Of a DNA stretch of 64,000 nucleotides, positions 49,853 to 61,015 are shown piece by piece. The DNA lies in assembly GCF_000001735.4 (NCBI RefSeq), contig NC_003070.9, positions 22,243,971 through 22,307,970 on the forward strand, in the 5' to 3' direction. The notes beneath the pieces were generated by a model. The model was not told the origin of the DNA and made no database searches. It saw only the letters and a list, made by a program, of their open reading frames with translations. The translations under genes and the position numbers were made by a program. This DNA is from Arabidopsis thaliana. Its lineage: Eukaryota > Streptophyta > Magnoliopsida > Brassicales > Brassicaceae. How positions within the stretch are numbered: position 1 is the stretch's first letter; every line of letters begins with the position of its first letter.

Positions 49853-50751
49853 GCGATTGCTTCTTTCACAAGCTTTGGTGAAATCGGGTCAGGTTAAGAG
49901 ATCGTCCTTGATTTATTTGTTTCGGTGAAGTCGGGTCGAGTTATTAGGGCTCCTAGATGGGCTATTTGTGGACTTGGGCCTTTTATGTTTTTTGAACTTT
50001 CGGATTTTCTTGTTTTCAATCTCAGTTTGGAATTAGTTCTCAGTTTTAACAGCCAACACTTTCCATTTTTTTTCTCCTAAAGAACTTTAATAGGCTTTTA
50101 TATGCATTAGGGAAACCTAAACATTGACTAGCTCTAGCGCAAAATTACCTCAATAGATTAGCGGAAATATTCACAAAATGGCAGCAAAATCCTACTTAAC
50201 TTCTTAAAACCCATCTGGGATTGATATTAGAGATTAAGCTATTTCAGTTAATCTCATGTGGAAAAAAGTTAGAGTTTGATACTTAGTTCTATGAAACTTG
50301 TAAATCACGACCATTGGAAACTTAAAGCATGCTTGCAATTGAATCATCTGCTAACAACCATTGGAAATTATCAAGTGTTGAGCCCAATGAACGAAAATTA
50401 TCAAGTTACGCCTTTAGTCAAAATTCCAAACTTCACCACAAAAGAATTCAGCCAATTGGAACCAATAAAATATTCAAATACACATCTTAAGAGAGACGTT
50501 TTAGTTTCAACTACGAGCTAGATATAGGTGCAATTACTGACTTAATTAGCTTTTTTCAATTCCAACATGCACGCTACTTGCATCCTTTCATGCAATTTAC
50601 TTGCTTCGTAAATTCTTCGTATACACAAAGCCCTTCTAATATCTCTATATATATCTTTGCATATCTCTAAGAAGAATCTCACTTACCCATAGAACTTCTC
50701 TTTTCTGTCTTTTATATCTTCTACTCTTGTCTTATCTCTAAAAGAACACAA
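49853..50751. other. Spacer between DRP4C and the next DRP4 copy
   Basis: Holds the DRP4C 3' flank, whose GGGCCTTTT...GAACTTTCGGATTTTCTTG segment recurs after the other copies (about 53345 and 57440). It also holds the promoter block of the next copy. Confidence 0.6.
50460..50751 (+). promoter_or_regulatory. DRP4-type promoter block of the second copy
   Basis: Same conserved block as upstream of DRP4C: TTTTAGTTTCAACTACGAGC, GACTTAATTAGC, CCAACATGCACGCTACT and ATATATATCTTTGCATATCT. ACACAAAGCCCTTCTAATAT is shared with the minus-strand copy. It suggests this broken gene kept, at least for some time, the same transcription signals. Confidence 0.6.
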
Positions 50752-53244
50752 ATGGGAGGTAGTAAGAAGCATGTTGTCACTAGAACCTCTTCTCCTTCTC
50801 TTGCAATTGTCCAGGCGAATCCTCATGACAACAGAGAAGTTGTTCCCATCGAAGCACCGATTATATCTTCATATAACGATAGGATTAGGCCGTTGCTTGA
50901 CACGGTTGACCGTCTAAGGAACCTCAATGTGATGAGAGAAGGCATTCAGCTTCCCACCATTGTCGTGGTTGGAGACCAGTCCTCGGGGAAGTCAAGTGTC
51001 CTCGACTCGTTGGCAGGAATCAGTCTACCTCGTGGCCAAGGAATCTGCACTAGGGTTCCTCTTGTCATGCGACTTCAGCGAAGCTCTAGCCCTGTACCTG
51101 AGATATGGCTTGAGTACAGTGACAAGATTGTTCCCACGGATGAGGAGCACATCGCTGAAGCTATCTGTGCTGCAACAGATGTGATTGCTGGTAAGTTCAC
51201 TCTCTATCTTGGTATTAAGTGTGTTTAGCTGCAAGAGAGATTACTGAGAGTGCGACCTTTAATCTAAAACATGAATATTTGAACGAAGTTGGTTTACTTA
51301 CCATAGAATTCCTTGGAGTTAGATGTGTACATATACCTAAATGACAGTGCCTAGTGATGTGTTTTATATACTCTGAAACTCCTAGTTGGATCTTAATGGT
51401 CTGGTTTTTTTTCATGCTGTTAATTATACTTTAGCTGTTCACGTTACTTACTGTTGAAACTTCATAGTGTTACTTACTACCATTGATGTCCCTAAAATAA
51501 GATGTCTACATGAACCTGAATACAAGTACCTAGATTTGAAATATGATTATGGAAAACCTAGTGTAGTCTGATAACTTTAGTGCTCTTTATACTACTAGTT
51601 TTGCTATTTGAAGGAACTAAAAGTGTTGTGTGTGATGCTAACCAGTTTTGAACTTTTGACTACCTATACTGCAGGATCTGGCAAAGGGGTCTCAGACGCT
51701 CCATTGACCCTCCATGTTAAGAAGGCTGGGGTCCCATATCTTACCATGGTCGATCTTCCCGGTATAACTCGAGGCCAGTGAATGGACAACCGGAGAATAT
51801 TTACGAACAGATTTCTGGGATGATCATGAAGTACATCGAGCCACAAGAATCAATAATCCTCAATGTTCTGTCAGCTACAGTCGACTTCACCACCTGTGAA
51901 TCCATCCGTATGTGAACGGACTCTGGCCGTTGTCACCAAGGCAGACATGGCTCCCGAAGGTCTCCTACAGAAAGTAACTGCGGATGATGTGAGTATTGGT
52001 CTAGGTTACGTCTGTGTCAGAAACCGCATTGGAGAAGAGCGTATGAACAAGCTAGAATGCAAGAAGAGTTGCTCTTCAGGACTCACCCGATGCTGAGCTT
52101 GATTGATGAAGACATCGTGGGAATCCCTGTTATAGCTCAGAAGCTAATGCTTATCCAAGCAACGATGATTTCCCGCTGTTTGCCTGAAATCGTTCGCAAG
52201 ATCAATCACAAGATGGAAACTGCTGTCCTGGAGTTGAACAAGCTACCGATGGTTATGGCTTCTACCGGAGAAGCATTGATGGCATTGATGGACATCATTG
52301 GTTCTGCCAAGGAGTCCCTCTTCAGAATCCTTGTCCAAGGAGACTTCTCTGAATTCCCGGATGACCAGAACATGCACTGTACTGCTCGTTTGGCTGACAT
52401 GTTAAGCCAATTCTCCGATAATCTGCAAGAGAAGCCAAAGGAAGTGACCGAGTTCTTGATGAATGAGATCAAGATCCTTGACGAATGCAAGTGTGTTGGA
52501 CTGCCCAATTTCATCCCCAGGTCAGCCTTCTTGGCTATACTATCACAACACGAAGATGCCATACATGTCAAGCCCGTGGAGTTCATCAAGAAGATATGGG
52601 ACTACATTGAAGTTGTTCTCTCATCCGTCATTGCCAAGTATTCTGAAAACTTCCCACAGATCCAATCTGCCATCAAACGTGCTGGTCGAAATCTAATCAC
52701 CAAGATCAAGGAACACTCTGTGGAGCGAGTGTTGGAGATTGTTGAAATGGAGAAGCTGACTGATTACACATGTAACCCTGAGTACATGACGTCTTGGACT
52801 CAGATGACTGCTGAACAACAAAACTTCATTTATGCTGTGTTGTCCGATGGGAAAAAGCCTGAGCACTTCTCGTTGACTGGATTTGGTGGAATTGTGAAGA
52901 TCTCTCACCTACGGAAGTATCATGCTCATCTCCTGCAGCAAGCCTTCGATATGAAGATGAGGATAGCATCTTACTGGACGATAGTCTTACGAAGGATTGT
53001 GGACAGTCTTGCTCTGTATCTTCAGCTGTCAGTGAAGAATCTCGTGAATTATTAGTTTCAGAAGGAGATTGTGGCGGAGATGGTGGATCCAAGAGCTGGC
53101 GGAGGTCTTCAGAGGATGCTAGAGGAGTCGCCGTCGGTGGCGAGCAAGAGAGAGAAGCTGAAGAACAGTATCAAGCTTCCGAAGGAGTCCAAGGATGCAG
53201 TGGCGGCCATTGTCGATCAGAGTTCTGGGTACGGAGATCGTTGA
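50752..53244 (+). pseudogene. DRP4-family dynamin pseudogene (several frameshifts and a stop)
   Basis: Exon 1 (50752-51190) is intact (MGGSKKHVVTRTSSPSLAIV, then GDQSSGKSS). Exon 2 starts at 51675. Relative to DRP4C I see four lesions. At about 51772, CGAGTTCCAGTG has become CGAGGCCAGTG, a 1-nt loss leading at once to TGA. At about 51910 there is a 23-nt deletion where MSRKVDKTG should be. At about 52041 there is another 1-nt loss in the EETYEEAR region. At 53053-53055 there is an in-frame TAG in place of the residue before FQKEIVAEM. The 1-nt and 23-nt losses add up to 24, restoring frame between them. The stalk region 52057-53052 is otherwise open and very similar to DRP4C, so decay looks recent. 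A protein from exon 1 and early exon 2 would hold only part of the GTPase domain. Recalled as At1g60510. Confidence 0.85.
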
Positions 53245-53934
53245 TCGTTGGTTTCTCTCGTGATGTCGGGTTTATGGATTGATTTGCTTCGGTTAGTTCG
53301 GGTCAGGTATTTTTGGGCTTTTGATGGGTTTCTTTTTTGGAGTTGGGCCTTTTGTGTTTTTCTTTGAACTTTCGGATTTTCTCGTTTATGTTTTTCATAT
53401 TTTGTGTGTGGTACCGATTAAGCTATTAAGCTTAATAACGTTATGTTGGCGTCTGTTTGAATGAATTTCATAAGTTATAAGTTTCTTAAGAAGATTTTTA
53501 TTGCAATTATTATTTTCATACCATCTACTATATCATATAGCCTATATGAAACTATCTCTTCGTTTTATCTTCACTCGGATTATTGTTTTGAATTTATTCC
53601 ATTTAAATGAAAGAATTTGACTATTTTAATTTTTTAATTCAGTAGCAAAGTCGCAAAGAAACATATTTTGAGATTTAAAATCCACAGTAACTAACTAGAC
53701 CAAAGAACCATTTGGCACAGATTCACTCAATTACGATATTTATCTCAAATCAAAAACAAAAAGTTAAAGTCGAATTTCTTTATAGGAAATGTGGAATAAA
53801 ACCAATAACTTCGTATGATGGTTTTGCTCGGTGGAAGAAGAAAATAGACAGTAAAAGAAAGTCCGTACATAACTCAAGCAAAGTTAAACCTTTACAAGAG
53901 TTTCGTTGGTCTGAATAATCAAATGTAATAAATT
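53245..53934. other. Spacer between broken DRP4 copies
   Basis: Contains the DRP4-type 3' flank (GAACTTTCGGATTTTCT at about 53368) and AT-rich sequence. The 5' half of exon 1 of the next copy, with its promoter block, is missing. Confidence 0.55.
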
Positions 53935-55190
53935 TTTGAGTCTCTGGCTGGAATCAGGTTGCCTCGAGGACAAAGGACTTGCACAAGGGTTCCTCTTGTG
54001 ATGCGATTACAGAGAACTCCTTGCCCTGAGCCTGAAATCTGGCTTGAGTACGATTACAGAAGAGTTGATACTGATGAGTGATGAGGAGCATATCGCCGAA
54101 GCTATTTCTTCTGCAGCTGAGGCCATTGCTGGTACGTTCTTACTTTCTCTTATCTGTTACTAGATGTTTATTTATATATTTTAAACCTGCAAAGACAGAT
54201 TCTTAGAATGAGTCTCTCCACACACTAGAGACGACTTTACGTGTTGCCTAAGTAATCGATTTTTTTAATACTGTATCGTTGAGACTTGAGTGTAGCATGT
54301 TTGAGACTAAAAAAATGGATTGTTGGGAATTGTTGTTATGATGAGTAATCTTAAATATATATTCATGTTTTCAGGATCTGGTAAAGGTGTATCATACACT
54401 CCCTTAACTCTCCATGTCAAGAAGGCTGATGTTCCTGATCTTACATTGGTTGATCTCCCTGAGATAACTCGAGTTCCCGTGAATGGACAGACTCAAAACA
54501 TCCATGCGAAAAATCTCCAAGGTGATTATGAAGTACATCAAGCCACATGAATCCATCATCCTCAATGTTCTGCCAGCGACAGTTGATTTCACAACTTGTG
54601 AACAAAACAGGGGAACGGACTCTGGCTGTGGTCACAAAGGTTGACATGGCTACTGAAGGGCTCGTGAAGAAAGTTACTGCAGATGAGGTGAGTATCGGAA
54701 TTGGTTATGTATGTGTTAGAAACCGGATAGGGGAGGAAATCTTTGAAGAAGCTCGTATGGAAGAAGAGTTAGTGTTTAGTAATCATCCACTGCTTTCCAT
54801 GATAAACAAAGATATCCCTAGCAGCTGCAAAACCAAGTAAACCGCCCCTGAGGAGATCGAAACGGGGACTAATATCCAAACCGAAAATACTTGCAGTAAA
54901 GGGTTCTTGTTCTCTGTTTCTTAAAGTAATTATGCTATTTGCTTCAAGTTAAAAATAGAAGAGAATTGGTCCTCCTTATGTTTAGGTTCTAGATGTTTCG
55001 GTTCAACAACATGAATAAAGTTGTTAGAGATAAATACAGAGAATGGGCTTGAAAAAAAAGAAACAAAGTATGAACACTTGTTAGGTTTTAAGCGATTGCC
55101 AAGGATGTTGTGGCAGCCATTGTTGATCAGGATTCTGGGTACGGAGATCGTTAATCGATTGCTTCTTTCACAAGCTTTGGTGAAGAAAGA
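53935..55190 (+). pseudogene. Fragmentary DRP4-family pseudogene
   Basis: Starts abruptly inside exon 1 at the SLAGIRLPRGQ block, so the start codon and P-loop are lost. Exon 1 ends at 54131 and exon 2 begins at 54375 with intact GT-AG sites and a short 243-nt intron, as in DRP4C. Lesions: a 7-bp tandem duplication of TGATGAG at about 54072-54085, a frameshift at about 54510, and a deletion at about 54602 removing ESIRMSRQVD. After SMINKDI (about 54813) the stalk and GED are gone except a 3' scrap at 55090-55155 (AKDVVAAIVDQDSGYGDR-like). The fragment is more diverged than the others (LQRTPCPEPEIWLEYDYRRV), so it is the oldest relic of the cluster. Recalled as At1g60520, to which I believe the name DRP4D was given. 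Confidence 0.85.
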
Positions 55191-55826
55191 TCGTGTTTTT
55201 AGGTCTTGCCTAAATGTTTATTTTTCAAAGTTCGGAACTTTTGTGATCTCTTTGTTGTTGTTTTCTTATACGCTTGACATTATATAGTGTTCTAGTTTTA
55301 TAAATTAAAAAAAGAAAAGTTTTTTATTGCATTCTCTAATTTGATGAAATATTAAAGTTAAATTAAAATATTTTACCAATTTAAATTGTACTCGACAAAA
55401 AAAAAACTTGTTCTCGAAACTATGGAGAATAACGAGGTAATGGGATGAAATTTCATATCACAAACTTGCAATCTATCGTGGTTCAAACTACAAAGTCCTT
55501 GACGGCTAAAAAATCAAAGATAGAAAATAGTAATTTAACAGTTAAATTTATCTCTTGTACTCCGTAAAAGTTACAAACCTCAGATGTCAACATTTACATC
55601 TATCTCTTGTTCTTAAAACAATGAAGAACTTTCAAACTTCTACATTTAACCAAAAAAAAAACTTTCAAACTTCTTCTTTGTAAAAGTTAAAACACCAAAG
55701 GTCACCACAAGCCAATCTATAAATGTCACCACCAACATGAGTCTCTTCACTCACTAAAAACTTTTCTTCTCTGCATCTAATCCTTTATTTCCTCTCTCAC
55801 TCTCTTTTGTTTATACTCGTGCAAAA
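55191..55826. other. Spacer and promoter of DRP4A
   Basis: Contains one copy of a repeat (55420-55510) that recurs downstream of DRP4A at 57668-57752, then the DRP4A leader with CT-rich segments. The TTTTAGTTTCAACTA promoter block of other DRP4 copies is not recognisable here. Confidence 0.6.
55420..55510 (+). repeat. Direct repeat flanking DRP4A, left copy
   Basis: ATGGAGAATAACGAGGTAAT, then GGGATGAAATTTCATATCACAAAC, CTATCGTGGTTCAAA and CAAAGTCCTTGACGG. The same order of blocks occurs at 57668-57752 (ATGGAGAATCATGAGATAGT, GGGATGAAAGTTTTGATCACAAAC, CTATGGTGGTTCAAA, GTCCTTAATGG). Both copies follow the 3' end of a DRP4 copy, marking the duplicated unit. Confidence 0.7.
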
Positions 55827-57197
55827 ATGGGAGGCAGTAAGATGTCCAATGACTATGAAATTGATGTCGAAGCTGGGATGTCTTCTCTTTCTATAGTCAA
55901 CACACCCATTGAAGCACCAATTGTATCATCTTACAATGACCGGATCCGGCCATTGCTTGACACTGTCGACAGATTGAGAAACCTGAATGTGATGAGAGAA
56001 GGGATCCAGCTTCCCACCATTGTGGTGGTTGGAGACCAGTCTTCAGGGAAGTCGAGTGTTCTTGAGTCGTTGGCAGGAATCAATTTGCCTCGTGGACAAG
56101 GAATCTGCACTAGGGTTCCTCTAGTCATGAGGCTTCAGCGAAGCTCCAGCCCTGAACCAGAGATTTGGCTGGAATACAGTGACAAAGTTGTTCCCACAGA
56201 TGAAGAACACGTCGCTGAAGCTATTTGTGCTGCAACAGATGTGATTGCTGGTAAGTTTTCTCTCTCTCCTTCTCAGTGTAGTGTTAAGTGTGTTTTGCTG
56301 CAAAAGTGATACATAAATCAAATAGAATGCGACCTTTAATCCTAAACATTGGACCTTAGAAAGGAGATATTTATTTACCTTAAGAAGTCTCTCAATAAAA
56401 GTGCCTAGAGGTTTTATTCGATTCTGGATCCTAGTTTGGTCATTACATTTATGGTTTTATTCATGCAGTTAATTATACTAGTTTGAAACACAATGAAACT
56501 TCTTACTGTTATTACCTACCATAGAAGTCATTAGTTAGATGTGTAATATATACCTGAATACAAGTTGTCTAAAAGTGTTTAATGTTTCTGGATCTCCTAG
56601 ACTGGTCTTTACTCATCTGATATTTTTAATGCTGCTTACCCTACTTTTGCTATATGATGGAACTTTAGAGTGTTGTGTGTTTGATACTAACCAGTTTTGT
56701 CTACCTGTGCTGCAGGAACTGGTGAAGGAGTTTCAGACACTCCCCTGACCCTCAGTGTTAAGAAGAACAATGTCCCAGATCTTACGATGGTCGATCTTCC
56801 CGGTATAACTCGAGTTCCAGTGAATGGACAACCGGAGAATATTTACGAACAGATTTCTAGGATGATCATGAAGTACATCGAGCCTCAAGAATCAATAATC
56901 CTCAATGTTCTGTCAGCTACGGTCGACTTCACCACATGCGAATCCATTCGCATGTCAAGACAAGTTGACAAAACTGGTGAACGGACTCTGGCTGTTGTGA
57001 CAAAGGCTGACATGGCTCCTGAAGGTCTCCTGCAGAAAGTAACTGCAGATGATGTGAGTATCGGACTAGGTTACATCTGTGTTAGAAACCGTATAGGAGA
57101 AGAGACATATGAAGAAGCTAGGGTGCAGGAAGATTTACTCTTCAGGACTCATCCACTGCTAAGTTTGATTGATGGTGACATTGTCGGCATCTTGTGA
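55827..57197 (+). CDS. DRP4A: Dynamin-related protein 4A, GTPase-domain-only
   Basis: Exons 55827-56250 and 56716-57197, joined in phase 1, give 301 residues. GTPase motifs GDQSSGKSS, GICTRVPLVMRL, DLPGI and TKAD are intact. The protein stops after LLSLIDGDIVGIL, just where the stalk begins in DRP4C. Immediately downstream, sequence homologous to the GED region continues in another frame (57194-57379), so an internal deletion of roughly 0.9 kb removed the stalk and created the stop. The product might bind GTP but cannot oligomerise like a dynamin; a dominant or regulatory role is conceivable, and a pseudogene is equally possible. Exon 2 starts GTGEGVSDTP where other copies have GSGKGVSDAP. 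Intron 465 nt. Recalled as At1g60530. Confidence 0.85.
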
Positions 57198-57379
57198 ACA
57201 TTCAATTACATGAGGAGATCGTGGCGGAATTGGTGAATTCAAGTAGTGGAGGAGTAGTTGAGAAGATGCTGGAGGAGTATCCGTCGGTGGCGAGCAAGAG
57301 GGAGAAGCTTAAGAACAGTATCAAGCTTCTGAAGGAGTCCAAGGATGTTGTGGCGGCCATTGTTGATCAGAGCTCTTGA
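57194..57379 (+). pseudogene. Out-of-frame GED remnant of DRP4A
   Basis: The frame beginning LVNIQLHEEIVAELVN, then MLEEYPSVASKREKLKNSIK and ending AAIVDQSS, is the C-terminal end of a DRP4 GTPase effector domain. It is undamaged by stops and joins the DRP4A GTPase frame directly at about 57190 but in a shifted frame. It is thus the right-hand side of the deletion junction. Confidence 0.85.
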
Positions 57380-58515
57380 TATGGAGATCGTTGATCTATT
57401 GCTTCACATAAGTCGGGTCGGGTCGTGTTTTAGATTTGGGCCTTTTAAGATTTGGGCTTTTGTGTGTTTTGAATTTTCGGATTTTCTTTGTTTATGTTTT
57501 CAATCTTCTTGTGTGGTTGGTAATAATGTAACGCTAAGCTAAGCTAGTAAAGCTTTACGTTAATGTGGCTTTCCCGTTTTATAAAGTCTCTTAAATTCTA
57601 AATAAATACTTCATTCAAACTTTCATAAGCTAGGAAAGATTTAAATTGAAGTTTAAAATATGTTTTCTGAAAACATGGAGAATCATGAGATAGTGGGATG
57701 AAAGTTTTGATCACAAACCCGATCTATGGTGGTTCAAAGTCCTTAATGGTTTTAACTTCTTAACTTTTAACAGATTTGAACAAAAAAAAAAAAAAAAACT
57801 TTGAACAGAAGTTAAACCATGTCCAATTTTTGTTGCATCTTTAAAATCTTAAGAACTACGATATTTGTTTTTTTTAAACAGGGCTTTATCAATAAATTTA
57901 GTATATTAACCTGGTCCAGTCTTTATTTATTTTTTGTTTAAATGTAAAGATTTCATTAGTTTAACTTTTAGTTAGAACCTGGCTCAATCATTAAGAAATA
58001 AATGATTAATTATATATCATAAATTATATATAATACATATGTTTATACTTTATAGACATTAGTCGGTTACAGCAGACTAAGATCGAATATTTCTCAATCT
58101 GTATCCGGACCTGATGAATACTTTAATAAGCTCAAATGTTTATGCAAGATATCTAAAATAAAACTATATTATTATAATTCGAATTTGTTGGGATTCACCA
58201 TTTCTGAACACCTCTGGTAATAGATACAGTCGGATCTAAATGGTAAAATATTAGAAGAATTAGAAGAAAAAGATGAGTGGAATTGGTACGATAATGAAAC
58301 ATTTAATGAAGCTAAACTTAGTTAATTCATTCCAAACGGTAAAGACGACATAACGATTAGCTTAGTTTGTTACAACAAAGAGATTAAAAACATAAAATAG
58401 GCCGGAAAATTCAAAAGTTCAAAAACTACACAAGGCCCAAGCCCAACTTCAACAACAGAGAAAGAAACATACCCGACCTGACTTCACCAAAAAACTCGAC
58501 GAATGAAGCAATCGC
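57380..58515. other. Convergent spacer between DRP4A and the minus-strand DRP4 copy
   Basis: Contains DRP4-type 3' flanks from both sides (GAATTTTCGGATTTTCTTTG at about 57471 on +), the right copy of the repeat flanking DRP4A (57668-57752), a poly-A run (about 57782-57799) and AT-rich DNA. Confidence 0.6.
57668..57752 (+). repeat. Direct repeat flanking DRP4A, right copy
   Basis: Partner of the repeat at 55420-55510, same orientation, about 2.2 kb apart. It lies at the same distance class from the 3' end of a DRP4 copy and marks the edge of a tandem duplication unit that includes DRP4A. Confidence 0.7.
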
Positions 58516-61015
58516 TTAACGATCAGCGTATACAGAGTTCTGATCAACAATGGCCGCCACAACGTCCTTGGATTCCTTCAGAAGCTTGAGACTATTCTTC
58601 AGCTTCTCCCTCTTGCTCGCCACCGACGGTGATTCCTCCAGCATCCTATCTATTCCTCCGCCAGCTCTTGGATCCACCATCTCCGCCACAATCTCCTTCT
58701 GAAACTGACTGTTGACCAGATTCTTCACAGAGAATTGAAGGTAGAGAGCAAGGTTATCGACAACCCTTCGCAATACGATCGTCCAGTAAGATGTGATCCT
58801 CATCTTCATATCAAACGCTTGTTGCAGCAAATGAGCGTGATACTTTCGCAGATGCGAGATCTTCACATCCCCGAATCCAGGTAAAGCAAAATTCTCAGGT
58901 TTATTCTCATCGTGCAACACAGAATTGATGAAGTTTTGCTGTGAGGTTGTCTTCTGAGTCCAAGAAGTCATGTAATCTGGGTTACATGTGTAATCGGTAA
59001 GCTTCTCCATCTCAACGATCTCAATTACTCAGTTCACGGAACGTTCCTTAGTCCTGCTCATTAGATTACGACCAGCCCTTTTGATGGAGGATTGAATCTG
59101 GGGAAAGTTGTCAGAATATGTCGTAATGACTGATGACAGAACGACTTCAATGTAGTCCCATATCTCCTTGATGAACTCAACTGGCTTGTCTTGTATCCCA
59201 TCCACATGTTGTGAAAGGATTGCTAAGAAAGAAGATCTTGGTATAAAATTAGGCAATCCGATACATTTGCGCTCTTCTAAGACTTTGATTTCATCCATCA
59301 AGAACTCTTCTGTCACGGCTTGAGGCTGTGCCTGCAGATTGTCTGAGAATCGGTTTAACATTTCAGCCAAGCGAGCTGTGCAATGCATCTTTTGATCGTT
59401 AGGGTATTCAGAGAAATCTCCATGGACAAGGATTCTTAGTAGAGACTCCTTGGCAGAACCAATGATATCCATTAGAGACATTAATGCTTCCCCAGTAGAA
59501 GCCATGACTATTGGGAGCTTGTTAAACTCCAGGACACTGATTTCCATCTTCACATTTATCTTCCTTTCGATTTCCGGCAAACACCTAGATATCATCATTC
59601 CCTGGATCTGCGTCAGCTTCTGAGCTAAGACGGGGATACCCACAATCTCATCATTGATCATTGAAAGCATCGGGTGGGTCCTGAAAAGTAACTCTTCTTG
59701 CATTCGAGCTTCTTCATAGGTTTCCTCCCCTATCCGGTTTCTAACACAGACATAACCAAGTCCGATACTCACATCATCTGCAGTTACTTTCTGGAGAAGC
59801 CCTTCAGGAGCCATGTCAGCCTTTGTGACTACAGCCAGAGTCCGCTCACCGGTTTTGTCCACCTGTTTAGACATTCTGATGGATTCACAAGTAGTGAAAT
59901 CAACTGTCGCTGACAGAACATTGAGTATGATTGATTCTTGTGGCTCAATATACTTCATAACCATCCTGGAAATCTGTTCATAAATATTTTCAGGCTGTCC
60001 GTTCACAGGAACACGGGTTATTCCAGGGAGATCAACCATAGTAATATCTGGAACACCAGCCTTCTTCACATGGAGCGTAAGGGGTGTGTCTGAAACCCCT
60101 TTGCCAGATCCTGCAACACAGTATTCACAAGTACTAATCAAAATCAAGACTTCAACTGGTTAGTCTCAACACTTGAATACTGTGAAATTTCAGCTGATAG
60201 CAGAACTAGTGTAACAGGATGAAAGAAAATCAGATCACTAAGGACCCACTAGGAATTACAGAATCCTATTAACACTAGCACTAGTATTCATATAAGAGCA
60301 CATGTAGTTTCAGGGCATATTATATAGTAGTTAGCTCGTTTTGAATGTGGGATATCTCAAATAAAGGTGTCGTTTTCATTTTCAGAATCCTATTAACACC
60401 TCTAGCACTAGTATTCAATAATAAATGCACATTTAGTTTCAGGAACTTTTTCTATACCAGTAGCTAGCTCGTTCTAAATTTGGCATATTTCAAATAAAGG
60501 TGTCGTTTTCATTTTCAGAGGCTTGGAAGCTTAAACCAAACATATTTAACAGTATGGAAGGAATAGAGGCAAAACATACCAGCTATCACGTCTGTAGCTG
60601 CACAAATAGTTTGAGCAATGTGTTCCTCATCTGTAGGAACAATTTTGTCACCGTACTCCAGCCAGATCTCAGGTTCAGGGCTTCGACTTCTCTGGAGCCT
60701 CATGACAAGAGGAACTCTAGTGCAGATTCCTTGCCCACGTGGCAAACTGATTCCTGCCAACGACTCGAGGACACTCGACTTCCCCGAGGACTGGTCTCCA
60801 ACCACAACAATGGTAGGAAGCTGAATCCCTTCTTGCATCACATTCAAGTTCCTGAGCTTGTCCACAGTGTCAAGCAACGGCCTGATGTGGTCATTGTAAG
60901 ATGATACAATTGGTGCTTCTGTGGGAACAACATCTTTGTGGGGGTGAGGATTCGCCTGGACAATTGCCAGAGAAGGAGTGGTACTAGTGACATCATGCTT
61001 GTTACTACGTCCCAT
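58516..61015 (-). pseudogene. DRP4B: DRP4B: full-length dynamin gene interrupted by one TGA codon
   Basis: Minus strand, exon 1 61015-60580 (MGRSNKHDVTSTTPSLAIVQ, then GDQSSGKSS) and exon 2 60110-58516, with good splice sites and phase 1 join. The frame runs through GTPase (DLPGI, TKAD) and stalk to KERSVN, meets one in-frame TGA at 59031-59029, then continues in the same frame through EIVEMEKLTDYTCNP, HLRKYHAHLL and the GED to the TAA at 58516. DRP4C has CGA (Arg) at the TGA position, so a single C-to-T change explains it. As written the product is 505 residues and lacks the GED; without the TGA it would be 676. No other lesion is apparent, so the loss is very young, possibly accession-specific. 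Intron contains a 124-135 bp tandem duplication. Recalled as At1g60540. Confidence 0.85.
60259..60517 (-). repeat. Tandem duplication inside the DRP4B intron
   Basis: Two adjacent units, 60259-60382 and 60383-60517. Both begin CAGAATCCTATTAACAC, contain CTAGCACTAGTATTCA and TAGTTTCAGG, and end CAAATAAAGGTGTCGTTTTC followed by ATTTTCAG. They differ by substitutions and small indels. This accounts for most of the intron's extra length relative to the 231-nt DRP4C intron. Confidence 0.85.
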
